Shown: positions 1 to 9,473 of the stretch, piece after piece
Numbering within the stretch: the stretch's first letter is position 1
Layout: each line of letters opens with the position of its first letter
NCBI RefSeq assembly: GCF_048892425.1
Contig: NZ_JBLZHU010000006.1
Location: forward strand, 62,001-126,000
Direction of reading: 5' to 3'
DNA from: Pacificispira sp002696645
Lineage (GTDB): Bacteria > Pseudomonadota > Alphaproteobacteria > UBA8366 > Aestuariispiraceae
Length of the DNA: 64,000 nt
Program-made: the position numbers and the translations under genes
Notes under the pieces: model-generated
Told to the model about the DNA's origin: nothing
What the model saw: the letters and a program-made list of their open reading frames with translations, nothing else
The model's database searches: none

Positions 1-54
1 TGGGGCGTTATTCAAGCTGCCTCGTATCCCCCTTTAACCGGTGCGGAGACCGCG

Positions 55-420
55 ATGGAAGAGCTGCTGAGCCAATACTTCCCAATCTTGGTTTTCCTTG
101 GGATCGCGATGGGCATTGCGATACTCATGGTGGGTGGCAGCATGATTGCCGCGAAACAGCATCCCGACTCCGAAAAATTATCGGCCTATGAATGCGGCTT
201 TGAGGCGTTTGACGACGCGCGGTCGCGGTTCGATGTCCGGTTCTACCTGGTCACATTGCTTTTTATCATTTTTGATCTGGAAGTTGCATTCCTCTTTCCC
301 TGGGCTGTCGCCTTAGGGGATATCGGATTGTTCGGTTTCTGGTCGATGGTGGTCTTTCTGGGCGTGTTGACTGTTGGTTTTATCTACGAATGGCGCAAAG
401 GGGCACTGGAATGGGAGTAA
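55..420 (+). CDS. nuoA: NADH-quinone oxidoreductase subunit A
   Basis: Small membrane subunit of complex I, at the junction between the proton-pumping arm and the hydrophilic arm. The 121-residue product has three predicted membrane helices (about residues 8-30, 64-86 and 94-114). Between the first two is the conserved loop carrying the YECGFE motif, which contains the cysteine typical of NuoA/ND3. It is the first gene of a complete nuoA-N operon. Its last codons overlap the start of nuoB, indicating translational coupling. The operon promoter is not visible because only 54 bases precede the gene. Family and length fit well. Confidence 0.97.
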   Translation: MEELLSQYFPILVFLGIAMGIAILMVGGSMIAAKQHPDSEKLSAYECGFEAFDDARSRFDVRFYLVTLLFIIFDLEVAFLFPWAVALGDIGLFGFWSMVVFLGVLTVGFIYEWRKGALEWE

Positions 421-956
421 CCACCGGTCAACGAGAAACCGTGCTGCCGCCTGGCCCCGGTCAGGATCTGGCGCTGGATGCGGTTACCGACGCACTGCAG
501 GACAAGGGCTTTGTCGTCGCTAACCTGGACAAGCTGGTCAACTGGGCGCGTACAGGGTCGCTGTGGCCGATGACCTTCGGTCTGGCCTGTTGCGCTGTAG
601 AAATGATGCATGCCTATATGCCGCGCTATGACCTGGACCGGTTTGGTGTCGTTCCGCGGGGCAGTCCCCGTCAGTCAGATGTCATGATCGTTGCCGGAAC
701 GCTGACCAATAAAATGGCACCGGCGCTGCGCAAGGTTTATGACCAGATGGCAGAGCCACGTTGGGTGATTTCCATGGGGTCTTGTGCGAATGGCGGTGGC
801 TATTATCACTATAGCTATTCTGTCGTGCGGGGCTGTGACCGAATCGTCCCGGTCGATATCTATGTGCCTGGATGCCCACCCACCGCTGAAGCTTTGGTCT
901 ATGGTGTGCTGCAATTGCAAAAGAAAATTCGGCGTACTGGAACGATCCTGCGATAA
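411..956 (+). CDS. nuoB: NADH-quinone oxidoreductase subunit B
   Basis: Hydrophilic connecting subunit of complex I, which binds the terminal [4Fe-4S] cluster N2 that passes electrons to quinone. The tandem C60-C61 pair plus C125 and C155 give the four N2 ligands. The ATG at 411 is chosen over an in-frame ATG at 390: a purine-rich AAAGGGG lies just upstream of 411, and the first option would overlap nuoA by 31 bases. With this start it overlaps nuoA by 10 bases and gives 181 residues, normal for the family. It is followed by nuoC after a 51-base gap. Confidence 0.97.
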   Translation: MGVTTGQRETVLPPGPGQDLALDAVTDALQDKGFVVANLDKLVNWARTGSLWPMTFGLACCAVEMMHAYMPRYDLDRFGVVPRGSPRQSDVMIVAGTLTNKMAPALRKVYDQMAEPRWVISMGSCANGGGYYHYSYSVVRGCDRIVPVDIYVPGCPPTAEALVYGVLQLQKKIRRTGTILR

Positions 957-1007
957 GCGGTGTCGGGATGGCATGTCAGTCCGTTTTGATATGATGTTAG
1001 GGTGATC

Positions 1008-1640
1008 ATGAGCGCGACACGCGAAGCCTTGAGAGACCTTGGGGCGTATATCGAGTCCAAATTCGGTGAGCAGATGCACAGCCAAACCCTGATCAATGGG
1101 GAACTGGTAGTGACAATCTCGTGCCAGAATTTACTGAAACTGTGTAAGTTTCTGCGCGATGATTCGCATTGCCTGTTCAGCCAGTTGGTCGACATTTGCG
1201 GTGTTGATTTTCCAGAGCGCGAAAAGCGGTTTGAAGTCGTCTATAACCTGTTGAGCATGAAGCATAATATCCGCTGTCGCGTGAAGGTTATCGCCGATGC
1301 GGATACGACGGTACCGTCCGTTGTGTCGATCTGGCCGGCGGCAGATTGGTACGAGCGTGAAGTCTGGGACATGTATGGTGTGTTCTTTGGCGATCACCCG
1401 GACCTGCGCCGCATTCTGACGGATTATGGTTTTGATGGGCACCCTCAGCGTCGTGATTTCCCGCTGACCGGTTTTGTTGAATTGCGGTATGACGAAGAAC
1501 AGCGCCGGGTCGTCTATGAACCCGTCAAACTGACACAGGAATTCCGTAGCTTCGACTTTATGAGCCCGTGGGAGGGGATGACCCCGAAACTGCCGGGTGA
1601 TGAGAAAGCCGAAGAGCAGGCGGAAGGGGATAAGGCATGA
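1008..1640 (+). CDS. nuoC: NADH-quinone oxidoreductase subunit C
   Basis: 30-kDa-type subunit of the hydrophilic arm of complex I. It has no cofactor and helps form the quinone-reaction module with NuoB and NuoD. The signature EREVWDMYGVFF followed by DHPDLRRILTDYGFDGHP is plain in the second half. The ATG at 1008 with TAGGGTG upstream is preferred to a GTG at 1002. The protein ends in a short acidic tail rich in Glu and Lys. Its stop overlaps the nuoD start (ATGA, 1637-1640), so the two are coupled but not fused, unlike the NuoCD fusion of enterobacteria. Confidence 0.96.
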   Translation: MSATREALRDLGAYIESKFGEQMHSQTLINGELVVTISCQNLLKLCKFLRDDSHCLFSQLVDICGVDFPEREKRFEVVYNLLSMKHNIRCRVKVIADADTTVPSVVSIWPAADWYEREVWDMYGVFFGDHPDLRRILTDYGFDGHPQRRDFPLTGFVELRYDEEQRRVVYEPVKLTQEFRSFDFMSPWEGMTPKLPGDEKAEEQAEGDKA

Positions 1641-2872
1641 GCCTCACCGAGCCGTTCGATAGAAGTCTTGCAAGCAAGGCCCTGGGTGGGACCGATCAGG
1701 ATCCGACCATCAAAACTCTGACGATGAATTTCGGCCCCCAGCATCCTGCGGCCCACGGCGTGTTGCGCATGGTGATGGAGATGGATGGAGAGGTGATCGA
1801 GCGCCTGGATCCGCATATCGGCCTGTTGCATCGTGGCACGGAAAAGCTGATCGAGTATAAAACCTATCTTCAGGCGATACCGTATTTTGATCGGTTGGAC
1901 TATGTGGCCCCGATGGCACAGGAGCATGCCTTCTGTCTGGCGACAGAGCGTCTGTTGGGTCTGGAAGTGCCCTTGCGTGGCCAATATATGCGCGTCTTGT
2001 TTGACGAGATCAGCCGGATTTTGAACCATCTGCTGAACGTGCCCGCCTATGCCCTGGATGTCGGGGCCATGACGCCGATGTTGTGGGCGTTTGAAGAGCG
2101 CGAAAAGCTGATGGAGTTTTATGAAGGCGTTTGCGGTGCGCGGATGCACGCTGCCTTCTATCGTGTCGGCGGCGTTCACCAGGATATGCCGCCCCTGATG
2201 GCGGAGAAGATTTCCGAATGGGTCGATGGTTTTCCGAAATTCATCGACGATCTGGAAAACATGCTGACGGAAAATCGTATCTTTAAACAGCGGTCCGTCG
2301 ATATCGGGATTATTTCGCCAGAAGACGCCATGGCCTGGGGCCTGACCGGGCCGGTATTGCGGGCGTCCGGTGTTGCCTGGGACTTGCGCAAGTCGCAACC
2401 TTACGAGGTCTATGACCGCTTGGATTTTGATATCCCAACCGGCAAGACCGGTGATTGCTATAGCCGGTATCTGGTTCGGGTTGAGGAAATGCGGCAATCC
2501 CTGTCGATTATTAAACAATGTCTGCGGGATATGCCCAGCGGGTCCGTCTTAACGGAAAACACGAAGGTTGCCCCACCACGACGGGGTGATATGAAGCGGT
2601 CGATGGAAGCATTGATCCATCACTTCAAACTGTATACCGAAGGCTTCCACGTGCCGGAGGGGGAAACCTATACAGCCGTCGAAGCACCCAAAGGGGAGTT
2701 TGGCGTCTATCTGGTCTCCGATGGGACGAACAAGCCGTATCGCTGTAAAATCCGGGCACCGGGCTTTGCGCATCTGCAGGTAATGGATCACGTCTGTAAG
2801 GGACATATGCTGGCCGATTCGGTGGCCGTGCTGGGCTCTTTCGATGTCGTGTTTGGAGAGATCGACCGTTAA
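1637..2872 (+). CDS. nuoD: NADH-quinone oxidoreductase subunit D
   Basis: 49-kDa-type subunit of complex I, related to the large subunit of NiFe hydrogenases and forming the quinone pocket with NuoB. The sequence has the N-terminal NFGPQHPAAHG block, the HIGLLHRGTEKL block and the C-terminal FDVVFGEIDR ending that characterise NuoD. The 411 residues include about 29 residues before the conserved block. It starts inside the nuoC stop codon (4-base overlap). A gap of 32 bases precedes nuoE. Confidence 0.97.
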   Translation: MSLTEPFDRSLASKALGGTDQDPTIKTLTMNFGPQHPAAHGVLRMVMEMDGEVIERLDPHIGLLHRGTEKLIEYKTYLQAIPYFDRLDYVAPMAQEHAFCLATERLLGLEVPLRGQYMRVLFDEISRILNHLLNVPAYALDVGAMTPMLWAFEEREKLMEFYEGVCGARMHAAFYRVGGVHQDMPPLMAEKISEWVDGFPKFIDDLENMLTENRIFKQRSVDIGIISPEDAMAWGLTGPVLRASGVAWDLRKSQPYEVYDRLDFDIPTGKTGDCYSRYLVRVEEMRQSLSIIKQCLRDMPSGSVLTENTKVAPPRRGDMKRSMEALIHHFKLYTEGFHVPEGETYTAVEAPKGEFGVYLVSDGTNKPYRCKIRAPGFAHLQVMDHVCKGHMLADSVAVLGSFDVVFGEIDR

Positions 2873-2904
2873 TCACGGTTTGTCCTGTAAGGGTAGGTTA
2901 GACG

Positions 2905-3510
2905 ATGAGTGCTGAGAGCTTTGAATTCACCGGCGACTTCCTGAAGGAAGCCCAGCGGAATATTGCGAAATATCCGCAAGGGCGTCAGCAGTCTGCCGTG
3001 CTCGCCTTGTTGTTCCTGGCGCAGGAGCAACGCCACGATCAGGGCCACTATTGCGACGAAGCGGTTATGCGCACAATCTCTGAAATGCTGGATATGCCCT
3101 ATATCCGTGTGATGGAGGTTGCCAGTTTCTTCACCCAGATCAATCTGGAACCGGTTGGCGAATTTCACATTCAACTGTGCGGAACAACGCCCTGCATGTT
3201 GCGTGGTGCAGAAGACATCAAGTCCGCGATTGAAACGAAGCTTGGCATTCATGCGGGACAGACCACGCAGGATAAGAAATTCACCCTGACAGAGGTTGAA
3301 TGCCTGGGGGCCTGCTGTAATGCGCCGATGGTTCAGATCAATGATGACTATTTCGAAGATCTGACGCCTGAGATCATGACGGGCCTGATTGATAAATTGG
3401 CTAAGGGGGAGGCGGTGACGCCCGGTCCTCAGAATGGACGCTCCGGCTCTGAGCCAGAGGGTGGCCCACAAACCCTGCAAACCGGCCCTGCGCCGCAGAT
3501 CAGAAGCTAA
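2905..3510 (+). CDS. nuoE: NADH-quinone oxidoreductase subunit E
   Basis: 24-kDa-type subunit of the NADH-oxidising module of complex I. Its thioredoxin-like fold carries [2Fe-2S] cluster N1a. Ligands visible are C92 and C97 (CGTTPC) and C133 and C137 (ECLGACC). The conserved domain ends near residue 165. It is followed by about 35 residues of Gly/Pro/Ser/Gln-rich low-complexity tail, a feature I associate with alphaproteobacterial NuoE and not needed for the cluster. It sits 12 bases before nuoF. Confidence 0.96.
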   Translation: MSAESFEFTGDFLKEAQRNIAKYPQGRQQSAVLALLFLAQEQRHDQGHYCDEAVMRTISEMLDMPYIRVMEVASFFTQINLEPVGEFHIQLCGTTPCMLRGAEDIKSAIETKLGIHAGQTTQDKKFTLTEVECLGACCNAPMVQINDDYFEDLTPEIMTGLIDKLAKGEAVTPGPQNGRSGSEPEGGPQTLQTGPAPQIRS

Positions 3511-3522
3511 GGGGGCCGACAG

Positions 3523-4833
3523 ATGCCAGATTGGTCGCCACTTCAAGACGAAGACCGGATTTTCAAGAATCTTTACGGATATCATTCGTGGAACTTGGAA
3601 TCGGCGAAAAAGCGCGGTGCCTGGGACAATACCAAGGCGTTGATTGACCTTGGTCGTGACAAGATTGTTGAGATCGTGAAGGCATCCGGCCTGCGCGGGC
3701 GCGGTGGGGCAGGGTTCCCGACCGGCCTTAAATGGTCATTCATGCCCAAGGCCACGTCGGACAAACCGTCCTATCTGGTCGTGAATGCTGATGAATCAGA
3801 GCCCGGCACCTGTAAGGACCGGGAGATCATGCGCAATGATCCCCATACCTTTATCGAAGGCTGCCTGCTGGCTTCCATCGCGATGGGCGCGCATCATTGC
3901 TATGTCTATATTCGCGGCGAATATCGCTATGAATATAACATTCTGGAAAAGGCCGTCGCCGAAGCCTATGAGGCTGGTCTGGTCGGCCCGAAGGCCTGTG
4001 GTAGCGATTATCCGTTTGATATCTATATCCATCATGGCGCCGGCGCTTATATCTGTGGTGAAGAAACCGCGCTGTTGGAAAGCCTGGAAGGCAAGAAGGG
4101 CCAACCGCGCCTGAAGCCGCCTTTCCCGGCCATGGCGGGCCTGTATGGTTGCCCAACCACAGTGAATAACGTGGAGAGCATCGCTGTTGCGCCGGCCATC
4201 CTGCGCCGTGGGGCCGAATGGTTCCTGGGCTTTGGTCGCGAAAACAATGCTGGTACCAAGCTGTTCTGTGTGTCCGGCCATGTAGAGAAGCCCTGCAACG
4301 TTGAAGAAGCCATGTCGATCCCGCTGAAAGAACTGCTGGAACGGCATTGCGGCGGCGTGCGCGGCGGCTGGGATAATCTGAAAGCAGTGATCCCGGGTGG
4401 ATCCTCCGTGCCGCTGCTGCCCAAGGATATCTGTGACACGGTGCTGATGGATTTCGATGCGCTGAAGGAACAAAAATCCGGTCTGGGCACGGCGGCTGTG
4501 ATCGTGATGGATCAATCCACTGATGTCATCAAGGCGATCGCCCGATTGAGCTATTTCTATAAGCATGAAAGCTGTGGCCAATGCACACCGTGCCGCGAAG
4601 GCACAGGCTGGATGTGGCGCGTGATGGAACGCCTGGTTAAGGGGCAGGCAGAGATCGAAGAGATCGACACCCTGCTGGAAGTCACCAAACAGGTGGAAGG
4701 TCACACGATCTGCGCGCTTGGCGATGCCGCCGCCTGGCCGATCCAGGGGCTGGTCCGCCATTTCCGCGACGAAATCGAAGATCGCATCAAAAACCGTATC
4801 CGCGTCGCTGTTGGCGCGGTCGCGGCTGAATAA
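3523..4833 (+). CDS. nuoF: NADH-quinone oxidoreductase subunit F
   Basis: 51-kDa-type subunit of complex I that binds NADH, FMN and [4Fe-4S] cluster N3. The glycine-rich NADH loop GLRGRGGAGFPTG and the FMN-binding NADESEPGTCKDR block are present. The N3 ligands are C351, C354 and C357 (CGQCTPC) plus C397 (HTICALGD). The start follows a strong AGGGGG Shine-Dalgarno sequence. Length of 436 residues is standard. The next gene, nuoG, begins 16 bases after the stop. Confidence 0.97.
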   Translation: MPDWSPLQDEDRIFKNLYGYHSWNLESAKKRGAWDNTKALIDLGRDKIVEIVKASGLRGRGGAGFPTGLKWSFMPKATSDKPSYLVVNADESEPGTCKDREIMRNDPHTFIEGCLLASIAMGAHHCYVYIRGEYRYEYNILEKAVAEAYEAGLVGPKACGSDYPFDIYIHHGAGAYICGEETALLESLEGKKGQPRLKPPFPAMAGLYGCPTTVNNVESIAVAPAILRRGAEWFLGFGRENNAGTKLFCVSGHVEKPCNVEEAMSIPLKELLERHCGGVRGGWDNLKAVIPGGSSVPLLPKDICDTVLMDFDALKEQKSGLGTAAVIVMDQSTDVIKAIARLSYFYKHESCGQCTPCREGTGWMWRVMERLVKGQAEIEEIDTLLEVTKQVEGHTICALGDAAAWPIQGLVRHFRDEIEDRIKNRIRVAVGAVAAE

Positions 4834-4849
4834 GGATAGGGCGCTCGAT

Positions 4850-6931
4850 ATGGCGACGATAACGATCAAGATTAACGGGCAAGAGCAAGAGGTCGAGCAG
4901 GGCATGACCGTGTTGCAGGCCTGTGAGCAGGCCGGCGTTGAAGTGCCGCGCTTTTGCTATCATGAGCGTCTGTCGGTCGCGGGCAACTGCCGTATGTGCC
5001 TTGTCGAGGTGAAGCCGGGCCCGCCGAAACCTGCTGCCTCCTGTGCGCTGCCGGTGGCCCCCAATCAGGAAATCCTCACCGAATCTGAAATGGTGGTGAA
5101 GGCCCGCAAGGGCGTGATGGAATTCTTGCTGATCAATCATCCGCTGGATTGCCCGATTTGTGACCAGGGCGGCGAATGTGACCTGCAGGATCAGGCCATG
5201 GCCTTTGGCCGCGACGGGTCTCGCTATACCGAGAATAAGCGCGCGGTGAAGGACAAGTATATGGGCCCGCTGATCAATACGATCATGACCCGGTGTATTC
5301 ATTGCACGCGCTGTGTGCGTTTTGTCGCGGAAGTTGCTGGTGCAGAAGAAATCGGCCTGTTGAATCGCGGTGAGAATGCAGAGATTTCCAGCCTGGAGCA
5401 GGCTGTCGACAGCGAATTATCCGCCAATGTCATTGATTTGTGCCCGGTCGGTGCCCTGACGTCGAAACCTTATCAATACAATGCACGTCCCTGGGAATTG
5501 AAAAAGACCGAAAGCGTGGATGTGATGGATGCCGTTGGCTCCAACATCCGCGTCGATGCGCGGGGCAATGAGGTGCTGCGGGTCCTGCCACGTCTGAACG
5601 AAGACGTGAACGAGGAATGGATTTCCGACAAAACGCGCTATGCCTGTGACGGGCTGCGGCGTCAGCGTCTGGACAAGCCCTATATCCGGGGCATGGATGG
5701 CAAGCTGAAACCGGCAAGCTGGCAGGATGCCATGGCTGCGGTGGCAAAGGCGGCTAATGGTTTGAAGGGCGAGCAGATGGCTGCCCTGACGGGGGATCAG
5801 GCCTGTGTGGAAAGCGTCTATTCTCTGAAGATGCTGATGGAGATGCTGGGATCCCCCAATCTGGATTGCCGTCAGGATGGGGCCAAGCTAGACGCAGGCG
5901 TGCGTGCTGGTTACATTTTTAACACCACCATTGCCGGGATTGAACAGGCTGATGCGCTGTTGATCGTGGGGGCCAATATTCGGTGGGAAGCCCCGATTAT
6001 TAATGCCCGCATTCGCAAGCGGTGGCTGACCGGTGCAATGCAGGTTGCGACCATAGGCGAACAGATCAAAACAACCTATGACAGCGACTATCTGGGGGCT
6101 GGCCCTGAGACTTTGAGCGAAGTCGCCGATGGCAGTCATCCTTTTGCAGAAATTTTGAAATCTGCTGAGAACCCGATGATCATCGTGGGGCAGGGGGCGC
6201 TTGCGCGTAAAGATGGCGCTGCAGTTCTGGCCGCAGCAAAGAAAATTGCCGATATGTGCGGCATGATTAAAGAAGACTGGAACGGCTTTAACGTTCTGCA
6301 CACAGCGGCCAGCCGCGTTGGGGCGCTGGATGTCGGATTTGTCCCTGGCGACAAGGGGGCTGATCGTGACGGCATTCTGGCTGGTGCGGTAACGGGCGCG
6401 ATTAAGCTGGTCTATCTGTTGGGAACCGATGAAATGGACCTGGCCCCGTTGAAAGACAGTGGTGCCTTTGTCGTCTATCACGGTCACCACGGAGATAAGG
6501 GTGCGCATGTCGCCGATGTGATCTTCCCGGGCGCGGCCTATACGGAAAAGAATGCGACCTATGTGAACACGGAAGGGCGCGTTCAACTGGCCCGCCGGGC
6601 GACCTTCCCACCAGGCGAAGCAAAGGACGACTGGGCGATTATAAGGGCCCTGTCCGAAACAGTGGGTAAACCTTTACCCTGGATCAGTTTTGACGAATTG
6701 CGCATGGCGATGCGCGGGGCCCATCCGCATCTGGCGCGCATTGATGATGCGGAAGCTGCAAGCTGGGCTGATTTTGGCACGCCCGGCGCAATGGACGCGG
6801 CCGCATTCACCACGCCGATTGAGAATTTTTATATGACCGACCCGATTTCGCGGGCGTCGGAGACGATGGCGGAATGCACACAGACATTTGTGCTGGACCG
6901 CAACGGGAAGGGGACCGGGACCCATGGCTGA
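4850..6931 (+). CDS. nuoG: NADH-quinone oxidoreductase subunit G
   Basis: 75-kDa-type subunit carrying several iron-sulphur clusters between FMN and quinone. Ligands can be placed: [2Fe-2S] at C36, C47, C50 and C65; the His-ligated [4Fe-4S] at H97, C101, C104 and C110; a further [4Fe-4S] at C149, C152, C155 and C198. The remaining part is the molybdopterin-oxidoreductase-like domain that has lost its cofactor in complex I. The true start is ATG 4850, just after AGGATAGG. An open frame extends upstream to 4718 but lies inside nuoF. The product is 693 residues. It overlaps nuoH by 8 bases. Confidence 0.96.
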   Translation: MATITIKINGQEQEVEQGMTVLQACEQAGVEVPRFCYHERLSVAGNCRMCLVEVKPGPPKPAASCALPVAPNQEILTESEMVVKARKGVMEFLLINHPLDCPICDQGGECDLQDQAMAFGRDGSRYTENKRAVKDKYMGPLINTIMTRCIHCTRCVRFVAEVAGAEEIGLLNRGENAEISSLEQAVDSELSANVIDLCPVGALTSKPYQYNARPWELKKTESVDVMDAVGSNIRVDARGNEVLRVLPRLNEDVNEEWISDKTRYACDGLRRQRLDKPYIRGMDGKLKPASWQDAMAAVAKAANGLKGEQMAALTGDQACVESVYSLKMLMEMLGSPNLDCRQDGAKLDAGVRAGYIFNTTIAGIEQADALLIVGANIRWEAPIINARIRKRWLTGAMQVATIGEQIKTTYDSDYLGAGPETLSEVADGSHPFAEILKSAENPMIIVGQGALARKDGAAVLAAAKKIADMCGMIKEDWNGFNVLHTAASRVGALDVGFVPGDKGADRDGILAGAVTGAIKLVYLLGTDEMDLAPLKDSGAFVVYHGHHGDKGAHVADVIFPGAAYTEKNATYVNTEGRVQLARRATFPPGEAKDDWAIIRALSETVGKPLPWISFDELRMAMRGAHPHLARIDDAEAASWADFGTPGAMDAAAFTTPIENFYMTDPISRASETMAECTQTFVLDRNGKGTGTHG

Positions 6932-7970
6932 CCTGTTTGACGGCATTTGGTGGTCTGGCTATGTCTGGCCGACGCTGATCACGGTTCTTCTGATCCTGTG
7001 CATCATGATTCCGGTTATGCTGTCGGTTGCCTATCTGACGCTGGCAGAGCGTAAGGTCATCGGCTGGATGCAATTGCGCAAGGGCCCGAATGTGGTGGGA
7101 CCCTTTGGCCTGTTACAGCCCATCGCCGATGCGTTAAAGCTGCTGATGAAGGAAACCATCATCCCGGCAGGTGCCAATCCGGTCCTGTTCCTGATTGCAC
7201 CGATGCTGACCTTTGTACTGGCACTAATCGCCTGGGCGGTTATACCGTTTGATGACGGTATGGTGCTGGCCGATATCAATGTCGGGGTTCTGTATCTCTT
7301 CGCGATTTCATCGCTGGGCGTTTATGGCATCATCATCGCGGGCTGGGCGTCGAACTCCAAATACGCATTCCTAGGCGCATTGCGCTCTGCGGCGCAGATG
7401 GTGTCTTACGAAGTATCCATCGGATTTGTGATCGTGACGGTGCTGATCTGCGTCGGGTCGCTGAACCTCAGTGACATTGTGCGGTCCCAGGCCGGGGGTG
7501 GTTTCTGGAACTGGTACTTCCTGCCCCTGCTGCCGATGTTTGTGGTCTTCATCATTTCGGCACTGGCGGAAACGAACCGCGCGCCGTTTGATTTGCCAGA
7601 AGCGGAAGCAGAGCTGGTTTCAGGCTATAACGTCGAATATTCGGCGATGGCCTTTGCTCTGTTCTTTCTGGGCGAATATGCCAACATGATTTTGATGAGC
7701 GCGATGACCGTGGTTCTATTCCTGGGGGGCTGGTTGCCGCCGGTGGATGCGCAGCCCTTCACCTGGGTGCCTGGACCGATTTGGTTTGCCATAAAGGTTG
7801 CCTTCGTTTTGTTCATCTTCCTGTGGGTACGCGCGACATTTCCGCGCTATCGATATGACCAATTGATGCGTCTGGGCTGGAAGGTATTCTTGCCCCTGTC
7901 GCTGTTCTGGGTCATTGCAACCGCCGGGTTCCTGGTCGCGTTTGACCTGTTACCCCAAGGCATGAATTAA
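6924..7970 (+). CDS. nuoH: NADH-quinone oxidoreductase subunit H
   Basis: Membrane subunit of complex I at the base of the quinone channel (ND1 homologue). About eight hydrophobic helices are visible, with the conserved loops LAERKVIGWMQLRKGPNVVG and ALAETNRAPFDLPEAEAELV, both hallmarks of the family. The ATG at 6924 is used because the family begins with this MADLF-like segment; the frame is open upstream to 6888 inside nuoG. The product is 348 residues. Confidence 0.97.
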   Translation: MADLFDGIWWSGYVWPTLITVLLILCIMIPVMLSVAYLTLAERKVIGWMQLRKGPNVVGPFGLLQPIADALKLLMKETIIPAGANPVLFLIAPMLTFVLALIAWAVIPFDDGMVLADINVGVLYLFAISSLGVYGIIIAGWASNSKYAFLGALRSAAQMVSYEVSIGFVIVTVLICVGSLNLSDIVRSQAGGGFWNWYFLPLLPMFVVFIISALAETNRAPFDLPEAEAELVSGYNVEYSAMAFALFFLGEYANMILMSAMTVVLFLGGWLPPVDAQPFTWVPGPIWFAIKVAFVLFIFLWVRATFPRYRYDQLMRLGWKVFLPLSLFWVIATAGFLVAFDLLPQGMN

Positions 7971-7989
7971 AGGAAAGGAGAGACGCTGG

Positions 7990-8478
7990 ATGGCAAGCCT
8001 CGACAGAACTGCCCGATCTTTCCTGCTGGCTGAATTGCTCAGCGGTATGGCGCTGACTCTCAAGATGATGTTCAGCCCCAAACACACGATCAATTATCCT
8101 TATGAAAAGGGGCCCTTGAGCCCCCGTTTCCGGGGTGAACATGCCCTGCGCCGCTATCCCAATGGGGAAGAGCGCTGCATCGCGTGCAAACTGTGCGAGG
8201 CCGTATGCCCCGCCCAGGCGATCACGATTGAGGCCGAACCGCGCGCCGATGGATCGCGCCGGACGACTCGCTATGACATTGACATGACCAAATGTATCTA
8301 TTGCGGCTATTGCCAGGAGGCGTGCCCGGTGGATGCAATCGTTGAAGGACCGAACTACGAATTTGCGACCGAAACCCGCGAAGAACTGTTCTATAACAAG
8401 GATAAGCTCCTTGCGAATGGGGACCGTTGGGAATCGGAGATCGCTGCTAACCTTGAATTGGACGCGCCGTACCGCTAA
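7990..8478 (+). CDS. nuoI: NADH-quinone oxidoreductase subunit I
   Basis: Ferredoxin-like subunit (TYKY homologue) that holds two [4Fe-4S] clusters (N6a and N6b). Two complete motifs are seen: C63, C66, C69 with C73, and C102, C105, C108 with C112. The 162-residue length and the N-terminal amphipathic stretch that lies along the membrane match the family. An AAAGGAAAGGAG tract precedes the start. It sits between the NuoH and NuoJ membrane subunits, as in most bacteria. Confidence 0.97.
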   Translation: MASLDRTARSFLLAELLSGMALTLKMMFSPKHTINYPYEKGPLSPRFRGEHALRRYPNGEERCIACKLCEAVCPAQAITIEAEPRADGSRRTTRYDIDMTKCIYCGYCQEACPVDAIVEGPNYEFATETREELFYNKDKLLANGDRWESEIAANLELDAPYR

Positions 8479-8527
8479 ACCGCTTGCGGGTCTGCGTACC
8501 GATTGATTGAAACCGAGGGGGGAACCA

Positions 8528-9136
8528 ATGGCATTCGCCGGGTTCATGTTTTACATATTTGCCGCGATCTGCGTGGCGTGTGCCGTGATGGTGATAACAT
8601 CGCGCAACCCCGTGCATTCGGTCCTGTTCCTGATCCTGGCTTTCTTCAATGCGGCGGGATTGTTCGTGCTGATCGGGGCTGAGTTTCTGGCGATGATCCT
8701 TGTCGTCGTTTATGTCGGCGCGGTCGCGGTCCTGTTCCTGTTCGTCGTGATGATGCTGGACGTCAATTTCGTCGAATTGCGACGCGGCGTTAAGAACTAT
8801 GTCTATCTGGGTGCAACATTGGGCGGCATCCTGTTCCTGGAACTGGCGCTGGTAGCGACATCCTGGACCTTGGGCCCGCAAATGTCTGAAATTACCCTGG
8901 GGCCTGTCGTTGGCGCGGTCAGCAATACACGCAGCATCGGCCAGATTATCTATACCGACTACATCTATCTGTTTCAGGGGGCCAGCCTGATCCTGTTGGT
9001 CGCGATGATGGGGGCGATTGTATTGACCTTGCGTCAGCGCGCCGGTGTCAAAAAGCAGGTTATCGCCGATCAGGTGTCACGCTCTTCCAAGGATGAGCTG
9101 ATCGTGGTCAAGGTCGACTCTGGCAGCGGCATATAG
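8528..9136 (+). CDS. nuoJ: NADH-quinone oxidoreductase subunit J
   Basis: Membrane subunit of complex I (ND6 homologue) with five predicted helices and the conserved VYVGAVAVLFLFVVMMLDV segment of helix 3, which takes part in coupling quinone chemistry to proton pumping. The ATG at 8528 follows GAGGGGGGAA; a TTG at 8507 in the same frame is less likely. The product is 202 residues with a charged C-terminal tail. nuoK begins 15 bases later. Confidence 0.96.
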   Translation: MAFAGFMFYIFAAICVACAVMVITSRNPVHSVLFLILAFFNAAGLFVLIGAEFLAMILVVVYVGAVAVLFLFVVMMLDVNFVELRRGVKNYVYLGATLGGILFLELALVATSWTLGPQMSEITLGPVVGAVSNTRSIGQIIYTDYIYLFQGASLILLVAMMGAIVLTLRQRAGVKKQVIADQVSRSSKDELIVVKVDSGSGI

Positions 9137-9151
9137 CGGGGAACGACGGAT

Positions 9152-9460
9152 ATGGAAATCGGACTTTCACATTATCTCGCTGTTGCGGCCGTGCTGTTCA
9201 CATTGGGGCTGTTTGGCATCTTTTTGAACCGCCGGAACGTGATTGTGATCTTGATGTCGGTCGAATTGATGCTGTTGGCCGTGAATATCAATCTGGTCGC
9301 TTTCTCGGCCTTCTTGCAGGACCTGACGGGTCAGATCTTTGCCATGTTCGTCTTGACCGTGGCGGCGGCAGAGGCCGCAATCGGCCTTGCCATCCTGGTC
9401 GTCTTCTATCGTAACCGCGCGTCTATCGCGGTTGACGATGTCAGCAACATGAAGGGTTAG
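9152..9460 (+). CDS. nuoK: NADH-quinone oxidoreductase subunit K
   Basis: Small membrane subunit of complex I (ND4L homologue) with three helices. The acidic residues used in proton transfer lie in the second helix (VELMLLAVNINLV) and the third (AAAEAAIGLAILV). Its 102 residues are exactly typical. It lies 15 bases after nuoJ and 13 bases before nuoL in the uninterrupted operon. Confidence 0.97.
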   Translation: MEIGLSHYLAVAAVLFTLGLFGIFLNRRNVIVILMSVELMLLAVNINLVAFSAFLQDLTGQIFAMFVLTVAAAEAAIGLAILVVFYRNRASIAVDDVSNMKG

Positions 9461-9473
9461 GGGCGGTACTCCC

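Noticed and set aside
1514..2518. 334-codon open frame antisense to nuoC/nuoD
   Set aside because: Opposite confirmed genes, with no motif or ribosome site.
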